A stretch of 64,000 bases of DNA from Rana temporaria (taxonomy: Eukaryota; Chordata; Amphibia; Anura; Ranidae), in the NCBI RefSeq assembly GCF_905171775.1, contig NC_053491.1, positions 404,574,838 to 404,638,837 of the forward strand. Reading direction: 5' to 3'. Positions within the stretch are counted from its first letter, which is position 1, and every line of letters starts with the position of its first letter. The notes under the pieces were generated by a model that did no database searches, was not told the origin of the DNA, and saw only the letters and a list, made by a program, of their open reading frames with translations. A program made the position numbers and the translations under genes. Positions 22,591 to 32,836 of this stretch are shown piece by piece.

Positions 22591-22594
22591 ACCA

Positions 22595-22600
22595 TGGGGG
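22595..22600 (+). promoter_or_regulatory. Polypurine tract (TGGGGG) before the 3' LTR
   Basis: Five G residues abut the LTR start at 22601, the expected place and composition for the plus-strand primer. It is short, so the functional tract may include only these bases. Confidence 0.6.
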
Positions 22601-23494
22601 TATGCAGCGTCCCACTCAGGACATGTGGGAACTGCAAAAGTATTACTTCTTTGTCATTGCTATATTGCATGTCATTTTGCATTGTATACCTGTGGTATCC
22701 CTGTTCATAGGCTGGTCAGGTGTGCTTCTTACTTCCCACCACAAGATGGGGATAGCACCACTCTGGGAAATCTATCCCAGCTCAGGCTTATCTGTGGTCA
22801 GTAGTTGAGTACAGGAAGCAGTATGGAGAGAGAAAGGAGAATGTGAAGGTCAGTCCAGAGAAGGGACACATTTATACTGCTAAAATCAAAGGATAAAAGC
22901 CATTAATCGGCAGCAAGGACCTTTGAGTATACAGGTGAAGGATTTATTAGCCTCCGGCAACCTCACCCATGTCACTGGATTCAAAAAGGACCAGACACAA
23001 GTAAGCATTATTACTGAACCACAGCCTGAGTCCAGGCCTCCTAAAGCCTATTAGCAGTGGATCAGCAGAATTCCTCTATTTACCCAGAGACTGTATTCTA
23101 ACTGGATGTTTGTACTGCAACCAAAACCAGACACAGTAAAAGTTGTGAGTTGTATTCTGCCACTGTCTATCTCATTCTTTAACATTGTTACTACAACTGG
23201 TTGTACCACCATTAACGGTACTGGCGTCACGACTAATATCATCAAGGGACCCAGCCGCCACAAGCACTCTAAACACCCCTGTCATCACGGGCACCTCAAC
23301 CACCATCTTGGCTGGCGTTTCCCTATCGCAGAGCGTGCCCCGGAGGATTTCGTGCTATCTTCCCTTTCACTGTGCGACCGGCCCAGGGAGGCTTTCTGCT
23401 AACCGTGAGTAAACCGATGAACTGTATTATTGCTGTCTCTCATCGGCCCACCGTGCACCTCACGTGTTCCCCTGCGGTTCTGGCTCGTCGCACT
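22601..23494 (+). repeat. 3' LTR of the Ty3/gypsy-type element
   Basis: Reads identically to 15297-16188 by eye over the 890-bp TG..CA core (22603-23492). It is followed by CT and then the duplicated target GTCCT. Confidence 0.95.
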
Positions 23495-23499
23495 GTCCT
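23495..23499. repeat. Target duplication, right copy (GTCCT)
   Basis: Matches 15292-15296. Confidence 0.85.
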
Positions 23500-23687
23500 G
23501 GGAGAATGCCTGCCTCCCACCATCAATGGATGAAGGAAAATTAAGCTGCAGTGATGTCATCAGGATTGGCAAAAAAGACTTCAAGTTATGCATAGTGGTT
23601 ATAATAAATATGAGCGATGCGGGGAGCTTTTCTTGGGGAAGGGGAGTGAGGAGGTATGTGGCAAGTGATCCTGGAAGTCCACTTTAA

Positions 23688-24484
23688 AAATTTCCCCTTT
23701 CTCCTCCCCGGCTTGTAAACTACAGGGGGTGATGTCACCATTCTTACAACAATATCCCAGCGTATGCTGAGTAGCCCAAATCTTCTGAGGTGATGCTCCA
23801 GCAACTTTTCCTTCGATTTTGGCTACCGTGGCTAATTGTAATTCATTGTTTTGGAATGGGGGAGTAGGGTCCTTTGAAAATAAGGGAACATTTCATTTTT
23901 AGTGCAAGCTGTCTGTTCTACAATGTTCATTTCTCAAATAGCCAGATTGTGCTATTGAAGCAGTAGAAACAATATTTCTGAATCCTTCAAAACAGCTGCT
24001 GTGCACGGCCCTGACAGCAGGATGATGACATCCGTAGGGTTGTCCAGAGTTTATCAAAAATATTGGACAATCTTTAAGCAACACATGAATTGTGAAAACC
24101 ATATACAATTTGCAATTTTTCAGCCAACTTTTCTTAGATTTTAATAGAGCAGGGAAGGATTAGTTAGGGTTAATTGCTCTTTTGATCCTCTTTGGGTAAA
24201 AAAATAAAAATTGTCTAGAAATACACTTTAATAGGACACAGCAGTTTACGTTTGCAGAGAGAGAAGATGGTCATTTAATTTTCTTCTCAGTATAAGCTGT
24301 CTGCAGCATGTGAAATACATATGTTTTTGTACCTTCCAAACTTTTTAAAATTAGGATAACAAATCAGTCCAATCATAGTCCGAAAACAATCACATATCTA
24401 TATGCTTCAGAGGTCCATTTTTATGCAAGATGAGAGGTGTCTCAGACAATAGATACAAAAGGGAAATTGTAGTGTGGGTTCTAA
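23688..24484. other. No gene seen
   Basis: Unclassified AT-rich DNA. No paired termini and no coding frame with a recognisable domain. Confidence 0.45.
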
Positions 24485-26037
24485 TGCCGCGTACACACGA
24501 TAATTTTTCGGCATGAAAAAAAACGACGTTTTTAAAAAATGTCATTTAAAATGATCGTGTGTGGGCTTCACATCATTTTTCGGGTTCTAAAAAACGACAA
24601 TTTTTTTTTCCGAACATGCTGCATTTTGTAACAACGTTTTTCGGGTTGTAAAAAATGATCGTGTGTGGGCTAAAATGACGTTTCAAAACCCGCGCATGCT
24701 CAGAAGCAAGTTATGAGATGGGAGCGCTCGTTCTGGTAAAACTACCATTCATAATGGAGTAAGCACATTCATCACGCTGTAACAGACAGAAAAGCGCGAA
24801 TCGTCTTTTACTAACAGGAAATCAGCTAAAGCAGCCCCAAGGGTGGCGTCATCCACATGGAACTTCCCCTTTATAGCGCCGTCGTACGTGTTGTACATCA
24901 CCGCGCTTTGCTAGAGCATTTGTTAACCACTTAAGCCCCGAACCTTTAGGCAGCTAAATGCCCAGGCCAGGTTTTGCTATTCGGCACTGCGTCGCTTTAA
25001 CAGACAATTGCGCGGTCGTACGACATGGCTCCCAAACAAAATTGGCGTCCTTTTTTCCCCACAAATAGAGCTTTCTTTTGGTGGTATTTGATCACCTCTG
25101 CGTTTTTTATTTTTTGCGCTATAAACAAAAATAGAGCGACAATTTTGAAAAAAATTCAATATTTTTTACTTTTTGTTATAATAAATATCCCCCAAAAACA
25201 TATATAATTTTTTTTTTCCTCAGTTTAGGCCGATACGTATTCTTCTACCTATTTTTGGTAAAAAAAATTGCAATAAGTGTTTATCGATTGGTTTGCGCAA
25301 AATTTATAGCGTTTACAAAATAGGGGATAGTTTTATTGCATTTTTATTATTTTTTTTTTTTTTACTACTATTGGCGGCGATCAGCGATTTTTTGACTGCG
25401 ACATTATGGCGGACACTCCGGACAATTTTGACACATTTTTGGGACCATTGTCATTTTCACAGCAAAAAATGCATTTAAATTGCATTCTTTATTGTGAAAA
25501 TGACAGTTGCAGTTTGGGAGTTAATCACAGGGGGCGCTGTAGGAGTTAGGGTTCACCTAGTGTGTGTTTACAACTGTAGGGGGGTGTGGCTGTAGGACTG
25601 ACGTCATCGATCGAGTTTACCTATAAAAGGGATCACTCGATCGATACGCCGCCACAGTGAAGCACGGGGAAGCCGTGTTTACATACGGCTCTCTCCGTTC
25701 TTCAGCTCCGGGGAGCGATCGCGACGGAGCGGCTATAAACGAATAGCCGCGCCGTCGTCCCGGATCGCTCCCCGAGGTAAGCCGCCCGCCGCACGCAGCG
25801 GAGGGGGTCCCGATCGGACCCCCCACCCGCTAGAAGGCAGGGACGTATATATACGCCCATCTGCCTGTACGTGCCATTCTGTGGACGTAAATAGGCGTGC
25901 GGCGGGCGTAAGTGGTTAAAAACGATCGTGTGTGGGCAACGTCGTTTTAATGATGAAGTTGGAAAAAACAAAGTTTTTTCTAAATGCCGAAAAACTTTGT
26001 TCTTTTCATGCCGAAAAATGATCGTGTGTACGCGGCA
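24485..26037. mobile_element. GTACACAC-type short element, family A copy 2, split
   Basis: Ends TGCCGCGTACACACGA and TCGTGTGTACGCGGCA are perfect inverted copies, with TAA on both sides (24482-24484, 26038-26040). Halves 24485-24922 and 25920-26037 belong together; the middle is the TTAA element at 24927-25915. Interior words match 32233-32836. Confidence 0.85.
24927..25915. mobile_element. TTAA-flanked (piggyBac-like) element nested in family A
   Basis: Ends CCACTTAAGCCCC and, reverse-complemented, CCACTTACGCCCGCC, with TTAA at 24923-24926 and 25916-25919. The interior has CAAATAGAGCTTTCTTTTGG and GACTGACGTCATCGATCGAG. A diverged relative in the opposite orientation ends at 38645. No transposase frame. 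Confidence 0.85.
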
Positions 26038-26380
26038 TAAGACATTTAATTATTTCCATTAACATTTAAAATACATTAACATTTAGTGTAGCAACTATCT
26101 TGGAGTTTCTTACAAAAAAATTTGTCATTGCACAAAAAAGAAATTGTATAACAAGGACAGACTGGAAAATTAGTAAGTATTTAGCAAGAAAGGTTGCCAT
26201 TTGCTACTTTATTTTGCTGACTGCTATCCATTTTCTGTTAAGTCTGCCTAAAGTTAAATGACTATTAATTAGAGCTAGTAGTAGTTAGTCACATTCAGGT
26301 GGACTACTTATAGTAAAGAAAATCCTACAGGTCAGAACTCCTATACGTTGAGAACATAGGATGTTCTTTCTGGGCAGTGA

Positions 26381-26532
26381 GGCTGGATTCACACCTATGC
26401 ATTTATAGTGCTTTTTGCATTTTGCAGATTTGCACTACAGAACGTGTTCCATAGGAAACCATGTTAAATGGACTGTAGTGCAAATCTACAAAATGCTAAA
26501 AGCACAAAAACTGCATAGGTGTGAATCCAGCC
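26381..26532. mobile_element. Fully palindromic short element, 152 bp
   Basis: Left end GGCTGGATTCACACCTATGC and right end its exact reverse complement. The arms continue inward through TTTTGCA and GTAGTGCAAAT words, so almost the whole unit folds on itself. Right flank TTA is shared with the next element. Confidence 0.8.
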
Positions 26533-26535
26533 TTA

Positions 26536-26886
26536 AGCCGTGTACACACGATCGGTTTGTCCGATGAAAACAGACGGTGTTAAAAAATAGAACATGTATT
26601 AAATGTTTCCTATGGATAAAAAAACAATAGAAATATCCGATTGTCTGTGTGGAACTTCATCGGAGAAAAATCCATGCATGCTCAGAATCAAGTCGACGCA
26701 TGCTTGAAAGCATTGAACTTCATTTTTTTGGCTCGTCGTAGTGTTGTGCGTCACAGCGTTTTGGCACAGTCGGAATTTAGTCTGACAGTGTGTAGGCAAG
26801 ACTGATGAAAGTCAGCTTCATCGGAAATCCGCTAAAGGATCCATCGGATTAGATTCCATCAGATATCAGATCGTGTGTACAGGGCT
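26536..26886. mobile_element. GTACACAC-type short element, family D copy 1
   Basis: Ends AGCCGTGTACACACGATCGG and GATCGTGTGTACAGGGCT, flanked by TTA on both sides (26533-26535, 26887-26889). Interior related to 62648-63035 (CATGCATGCTCAGAATCAAG, CGACGCATGCTTG). Confidence 0.8.
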
Positions 26887-27052
26887 TTAGGGGCACATTG
26901 TGAACAGAGAGAACAACTGGTTCCCAAGAGACGTGAAAGAGACCATCTATCTCAATTATCCCTAAACAGGGGTGGGGGCTTCAACATATAATGCCCTTTA
27001 CCATCTCTGACCCAGAGATTTGACAACACCTTCGGCCATTTAAATACACATA

Positions 27053-27641
27053 CCGTATTTATCGCGGTATAACACGCTCCAGCGTATACCGCGCACCCCT
27101 AAAGTTGCCCCGAATCCTGTGGAAAAAAAAGTTTTTTTTGCACTTACAGTTTTGGTGTCTTGCGCGGCATCCATCGGCGGCCTCGTCGGGTCTGGCGTCC
27201 GTCTGCGGCTTCGGGTGTCCTCTTCGTCGGGTCCGGCATCCTTCTGCGGCTTCGGGTGTCCTCTTCGTCGGGTCTGGCGTCTGTCTGCGGCTTTGGGTGT
27301 CCTCTTCGTCGGGTCCAGCGTCCTTCTGCGGCATCCTCGCGTCCTCCCCGCTCATTTCCCGCGCCGAGTTTGAATACTGCGCCGACATATACAGAGCGCA
27401 GTACACTCGTGTATTGTCGGGCAGGCTCGGCAACTCTCGCGCTGACGTCCTGTACGTCCAGGACGTGAGCGCGGAAGGAGCCGAGACTGCCCGACTATAC
27501 CCGAGTGTACTGCGCTCGGTATATGTCGGCGCAGTATTCAAACTCGGCGCGGGAAAGCGGGTATCGGCGCATACCGCGCACCCACAATTTTGCCCTGATT
27601 TTCAGGGCAAAAAAGTGCGCGGTATACGCCGATAAAAACTG
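27053..27641. mobile_element. TA-flanked (mariner-like) short element with long palindrome
   Basis: Ends CCGTATTTATCG and CGATAAAAACTG, with TA flanks at 27051-27052 and 27642-27643. The left half holds about four 41-bp units around GGCTTCGGGTGTCCTCTTCG (27184-27345); the right half is a long palindrome. Smaller or partial relatives: 61104-61271 and 63659-63680. A 176-residue open frame is a by-product of GC-rich repeats. Confidence 0.75.
27355..27556. repeat. Near-perfect palindrome, arms about 97 nt
   Basis: The left arm from TTTCCCGCGCCGAGTTTGAA pairs with the right arm ending TTCAAACTCGGCGCGGGAAA. The centre is GTCCTG..CAGGAC near 27453, with only a few central unpaired bases and scattered mismatches. 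Confidence 0.9.
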
Positions 27642-27643
27642 TA

Positions 27644-28289
27644 TACAGACTGTCCGAAATGAACGGATGGGATTATGTAACTAGAATAGCATGGTTCCCA
27701 AATTTACACATCTCCTGTTCTGTTCTTGGACAATCAACATCTGCATACTGCATATCTGTATTGACATATTATATGGTGATTATAATACAGTGATTGTGCT
27801 ACCTGTGTGGGTATAAATCTTGGTGCATTTTCCTGACACTCATTAGAACTAAGATAAAGCTTGCATGAGCTACAAAATTATTTAAACATTACAAAAAAAA
27901 TCCAGTTAAATGTGACTACGGTAACTACTAGTACTAACTACCATAACCTGGATAAATAAGAACATTCACAGGCAAAGTTGTGTAGAATGTGGGCAATATG
28001 AAGAATGGATGGAAAGTTTAGGTCAGATGTGTTTAATTGAGGAACTTCCATATAATCTGAGGGATATGTATTATACATTTTACCTCATCTGGGCTTGATG
28101 GCTAAAATGTAAAATATCTGCAATCTATGCATCTCGTATCTCTTACCATACCCATCTAACATTGCACAGAGGAACTTATTTCTATCTATACAATAAACTC
28201 TGACCCCTCATGATCCTGGATATAATACTATGGCTATTGTGACCTTGAGGAGCCTGAGTTTATTAGAGAAGTGCATTGGTAAAAGCAAG
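27644..28289. other. No gene seen
   Basis: AT-rich unclassified DNA without paired termini. Confidence 0.45.
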
Positions 28290-28670
28290 CATATATAGTT
28301 ACATAGTTAGTCAGGTTGAAAAAAGACACAAGTCTATCTAGTTCAACCATAAAATAAAATAAATATTGTACAATCCCATATACCCAATTCTATACCCACA
28401 GTTGATCCAGAGGAAGGCAACAAACCCCAGCAGAGAATTCTCCAATTTGCTACAGCAGGGGAAAAAATTCCTTCCTGATCGCCCGAGAGGCAATTGGATT
28501 TTCCCTGGATCAACGTTACCTATAAATGTTAGTACCCAGTTATATTATGTACATTTAGGAAAGTATCCAGACCTTTCCTAAAGCAATCTTCTGAGCTGGC
28601 CAGAACCACCTCTGCAGGGAGTTTATTCCACATTTTCACAGCTCTTACTGTGAAGAAACCTTTCCATTTA
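28290..28670 (-). pseudogene. CR1-like LINE 3' fragment (end of ORF2)
   Basis: Minus-strand translation of 28539-28665 gives an uninterrupted C-terminal end of a CR1-type ORF2, with the characteristic KGFFTVRAVKMWNKLP motif and a natural stop. The 3' end at about 28294-28310 has the octamer-like tail TATAGTTACATAGTTAG. Everything upstream, including the RT domain, is missing: a 5'-truncated copy. Confidence 0.8.
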
Positions 28671-29410
28671 TTTTCAAAAAAAGGCGCACAAAAAATAAGT
28701 GCTTATCTTCACCAAACAAAATAGTCCATCACTTCTTGGTCCTACAAAATACAGATATGACTCACCACCCACATAGACCTTGTCCCATGCAGGGTTAAAG
28801 TCCCTGACTGATACAGGGGTCCAAAAGGTCAGGTTATAAGCAGCTTAGCCATTTTGGTCACAAGCAGTCTACCACTCTTGCTCTTCAAAGTGTACTGCTT
28901 CACACTCCCTAACTGATAGGTGCTGCCTACCACAGAGCCCCACACCCAGCATGGATAAGAAACCCTGAGCACTCAACAATGTCTTCAACCCATCCCCCTT
29001 AAAGGGACGACAACCCATAAATATACCTGCTGTCCAGGACCTATCCCTGGTGTCCTGTACACTATATAAATATGTCTCATATACTTTATCTATTATGTAC
29101 TGGTTAACTGTATGTACTTTTTTTGCTCAATTTACTCATATCAGCTACAACTGACAAATCCATTTCTTCCTTTTCCCTTCTGTGTACAGTCTGTCTCTCT
29201 CACGCCTTAAATGGCAAATGTTTTGATGCACGGTTTGATTCAAGATTTGCTTTAAATTACTTGTCGTAAGACAAAAATAAAAAAAGAATTTGGCCAGTAT
29301 GGCGATTTAATGGTTAGCATTACTGAGTAACCGTTGTACAATGTCTCCAGTGGTGATATCAAAATGATGGAGTAAGCAGAGTTTAGGGGCAATGGAAAAC
29401 TAGACACCAA
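28671..29410. other. No gene; possible repeat
   Basis: Contains CAGGGTTAAAGTCCCTGACT and TCACACTCCCTAACTGATAG words that look repeat-derived, but no termini were resolved. Confidence 0.4.
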
Positions 29411-29751
29411 TGCCGCGTACACACGATCAGAATTTCCAATGAAAAAAGTCAGACGGCATTTTTTCATCAGATATTCCGACCGTGTGTGTGCCCCATCAGA
29501 GTTTTTCCTTTGGAAATTCCAATGAACTTAGAAAGAGAACATGTTCTCTTTTTTTCCAATGGAAATTCCGTTCGTCTGTATGGAACTCCGACGGAGAAAA
29601 AAACATGCATGCTCAGAATCAAGTTGACGCATGCTCAGAAGCATTGAACTTAATTTTTCTCAGCTCGATGTAGTGTTGTACGTCACTGCGTTCTTGACGG
29701 TCGGAATTTGGAGTTTATCCCGACGGAAATTCCGATTGTGTGTACAAGGCA
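29411..29751. mobile_element. GTACACAC-type short element, family B copy 2
   Basis: Ends TGCCGCGTACACACGATCAG and TGTGTGTACAAGGCA. Right flank TTA; left flank CAA (probably changed). Interior AATTCC and GACCGTGTGTG words as in 14022-14421. Confidence 0.75.
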
Positions 29752-30319
29752 TTAGTTCAATTTGAAGAGGATGTATTAATATAGCAAGCTAAAGGAGAGA
29801 AAGGCGAGGCTCTGATTTGGTCCTGAGAGTTCTGAGCTCTTAGAGGAGAATGTGTGAGGGCTCCTGGATTGATCAGTGAGAGCCAGAGTTGAAAGAAAGT
29901 TTGTAGAGGGATGGGGTTAGGTCTCAGATGCCCCTGCTCCCCTAGCTAAATGTGTGGCCCTGAATGTCCACATTGTTATGAAAGTGGCAAGCTTTAAAGA
30001 AATGTGTGTGATATTTCACCCTTGCACTGCACAAATGACCTTGTAGGCTTGATATTTAAGACCTACCACTGCCAACCTGATCTTTTGAGTATTTCCAAGT
30101 ACCCTTTACATGCTTCAAACCCTCTATTTTCTGGAACATAAAATAAACATTTCAAAGCGAATGTGAGTTTAATTTTTGTAACTGTGGCAACCACGGGAGC
30201 TCTCACAACTGACATTTAAAAAGACAAAGCTTCCAAAAATTCTAAGAAAGTGAAATATCAGTTTTGGGTGTGCTGACCCTTAAAATATTTGTAAACTATT
30301 AAGTCATTAGAAATAAATA
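29752..30319. other. No gene seen
   Basis: Unclassified DNA, purine-rich at 29780-29900. Confidence 0.4.
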
Positions 30320-30520
30320 TAGTGTTCTACAGAAGGGTTAATCATCTGGTCAAATGAGCACTAATTTGCATCAGTTCCCTAATTGCATCGCCCTGTCTCC
30401 ACACAGATGTGAGCACGGCAGGAATCTGCTCTGCGTTTTAATATTGTGTTAACAGGTGGCTGTTATGCAGATTGTAATGCTCACACAGCCATTAAAATGA
30501 AGTTAAACTTCATGCCATTT
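30320..30520. promoter_or_regulatory. Candidate conserved enhancer-like block
   Basis: A compact unique stretch with a perfect POU octamer ATTTGCAT (30364-30371), CTAATTGCATC, TTTTAATATTGTGTTAAC, ATGCAGATTGTAATG and CCATTAAAATGAAG. Such dense TAAT/POU words without repeat features are typical of vertebrate developmental enhancers. Conservation is not shown by this window alone. Confidence 0.35.
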
Positions 30521-31114
30521 TGCTAAAGCAGCAAAACAAAGCCTTGGAAAAGTCATTACATTTAAAATACATGAAGGACGTTAGGGAGGAGACAAGAGAC
30601 TGACCCCGACAGAAGGTTGGGGCTGAAAGAATAAAATCTGAAGGTGGTAAACAAGCTAAGGGCCGGGCGCTGGGAACACAACATAAAAGAGTAGGCTGTT
30701 CTGCCACAACTCACAAAGCATTGTAATTTTACAAACACAGAGGACAAGATGATGAGAATAGCATAGTACTAAAGAGCAACTCTAGGCAACGCACTGCTAA
30801 TGCAATCCAAGGAAGGCTACAACTAAGTTTTATCAAATCTGTTGGTGAAAGATTCAACCAGCTTCCACAAGACTTTTTTGTAGGTCTGTAACTTTTTGTT
30901 CACCATTTCTGACATCACCCATACCGAGTAAGGCTGCAGTGGCCTTAGAGACAGCATGGTGTTGAACCATTAAACACAATTTTGCTCTTTCATGGGCAAA
31001 AGCCATTCATAATATAAGGACACAGGCAACAGTAGGGAAGGGAAGCCCACTGTACAAAATTATTACTGAGATATCAACTTGAAGAGGTCAGCACTTCCTC
31101 TGGACTTGAAGTGA
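30521..31114. other. No gene seen
   Basis: Unclassified. Short overlapping frames on the minus strand have no domain. Confidence 0.4.
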
Positions 31115-31570
31115 TTGTAAATTCTCATTTTTTTCCTATAAAAATAATAAACATGTCATACTTACCTGCTCTGTGCAGTGGTTTTGCATAGGGCAGCCCT
31201 GATCCTCTTCTTCTTGGGTCCATCTTTGGTGCTTCTGGACCCTCCCTCCTGTTGAGTGCCCCCACAGCAAGCTGCTTGCTATGGGGGGAACCCGAGCCAA
31301 GCCACAGCTCCCAGTGATCAAATTAGACACAGAGCTGCAGTTCGGCCCAGCCCCCTTTCTTTCCTGATTGACTAACTGACCTTGATTGACAGCAGTGGGA
31401 GCCAATGGCGATTGCATCAGCTGAACAGGAGGGAGAATCCCCTGATTTGGCCAAGGCACCCGTGGACATCGCTGCTGAGGGGAGCTGTTGCACACAAGTT
31501 TTTTTTTTTTTTACCTTAATGCATAGAATGCAATAGGATAAAAAACCTTCTGCCTTAACAACCACTTTAA
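31115..31570. repeat. Probable interspersed repeat
   Basis: Has the style of TTAA-type elements: CATACTTACCTGCTCTGTGC near the left, an inverted-looking GC-rich centre, a T12 run at 31500 and CAACCACTTTAATG at the right. Exact ends and flanking TTAA were not confirmed. Confidence 0.35.
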
Positions 31571-31650
31571 TGTAGTTTAAACTTTTTGTGGGAGAAACCT
31601 GATCTGCTCTCACTGACTTCAATGTGTCCACTCTGAGATAATTGTTCTTA

Positions 31651-32120
31651 GGCCTCGTACACACGACCGAACATGTCTGCTGAAACTGGTCCGCAGACCA
31701 GTTTCAGAGGATATGTTCGGTCGTCTGTACGTCCGACCGGACAATTTTCCAGCGGATCGGACAGGTTTCCAGCGGACAAATGTTTCTTAGCATGCTAAGA
31801 AACATGTCTGCTGGAAGCCTGTCCGTCGGACATGTTCGGTCGTCTGTACGACTTACCGGACATGTCCGCTCGGCCGAAAGCACTTGCATGCGTCAAAGTG
31901 AATTGACGCATGCGTGGAAGCATTGACCTTCCAGGTTCGCGCACGTCGCCGCGCCATCATCGCTGCGACGGCGCGGCCACGTCACCGCGTATCCTGTACG
32001 CGGTGATTTTGGTTTGATGGTGTGCACAACCATCAGACCAAAATACGGCAGCGGACATGTCCGATGAAAACGGTCCGGCGGACCGTTTTCAACGGACAGT
32101 CCGTCCGTGTGTACAAGGCC
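31651..32120. mobile_element. GTACACAC-type short element, family C copy 1
   Basis: Ends GGCCTCGTACACACGACCG and GTGTGTACAAGGCC, flanked by TTA on both sides (31648-31650, 32121-32123). The interior is built of ACATGTCCG and CAGCGGACA words with smaller inverted repeats. Relative: 42455-42956. Confidence 0.85.
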
Positions 32121-32232
32121 TTATTCTTTTATCACTACTTGGTAAGTCACTTGTCTAGAAAATTTTGACCTGACAATTCTCTGCGGTAGTTATGCAATAT
32201 AGCTTGGTCACCTTCCCACCCCCAGACTGTTA

Positions 32233-32836
32233 TGCCGCGTACCCACGACCATTTTTCATGACGAGAAAAATGCAATTTTTTTAATTGGTCGTCAAAAACG
32301 GCCGTGTGTATGCTCCAGAGCATTTTTCTCGACAAGATAAATGGGCATTAAAAATTTAGAACCTGCTCTAATTTTTCTCGTTGTTTTTTACGTCGTTCTA
32401 TTTCACGTCGTGAACAACGGTCGTGTGTACGCTTTAACGAGGGTGAAAAAAACTGCGCATGCTCAGAAGAAAGTTATGAGACGGGAGCGCTCGTTCTGGT
32501 AAATCTAGCGTTCGTAATGGAGATAGCACATTCGTCACGCTGTAACAGACTGAAAAACATGAAGACTGAAAAGCGTAAATCTTCTCTCACCAAACTTTTA
32601 CTAACACACGGTAACACGAAATCAGCAAAAGCAGCCCAAAGGGTGGCGCCATTCGAATGGAACTTCCCCTTTATAGTCCCGTTGAACATGTTGTCGTACG
32701 TGTTGCACGTCACCGCGCTTTGCTCGAGCATTTTTTATCACGATCGTGTGTATGCAAGGCAGGCTTGAGAGGAATCGTGTCAAGTATAACATATTTTCTA
32801 TTCCATGACATGAATAACGGTTGTGTGTACACGGCA
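32233..32836. mobile_element. GTACACAC-type short element, family A copy 3
   Basis: Ends TGCCGCGTACCCACGACC and GTGTGTACACGGCA; left flank TTA, right flank TTC. Interior CTTCCCCTTTATAGTCCCG and CACCGCGCTTTGCTCGAGCA match 24485-24922. Confidence 0.8.

Larger units (their letters stand above)
15297..23494 (+). mobile_element. Complete Ty3/gypsy-type LTR retrotransposon, 8198 bp
   Basis: Two long direct repeats bound a leader, gag, pol and a short 3' region. A direct repeat GTCCT flanks it at 15292-15296 and 23495-23499, proof of one integration event. The pol order protease, reverse transcriptase, RNase H, integrase is that of Ty3/gypsy elements and retroviruses, not Ty1/copia. There is no env-like frame between the pol stop and the 3' LTR and no recognisable chromodomain. 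I see no stop or frameshift in either gene and no difference between the LTRs, so the copy is young. The clade within Ty3/gypsy is not assigned. Confidence 0.97.
13862..23683. mobile_element. TTAA-flanked short element split by three insertions
   Basis: Left end AGCAGACCTTG follows TTAA at 13858-13861. Right end, reverse-complemented, AGTGGACTTCC, precedes TTAA at 23684-23687. The ends match at about 7 of 11 positions. Removing the elements at 14022-14421, 14492-15187 and 15297-23494 leaves about 530 bp, a normal size for such elements. The pairing of these two ends is an inference. Confidence 0.45.

Noticed and set aside
22249..22808. Possible env gene after pol
   Set aside because: The frames run into the LTR, lack a signal peptide and anchor arrangement, and the same LTR frames occur in the 5' LTR.
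27105..27635. 176-residue arginine/serine-rich open frame
   Set aside because: It comes from GC-rich 41-bp repeats and a palindrome inside a TA-flanked element.
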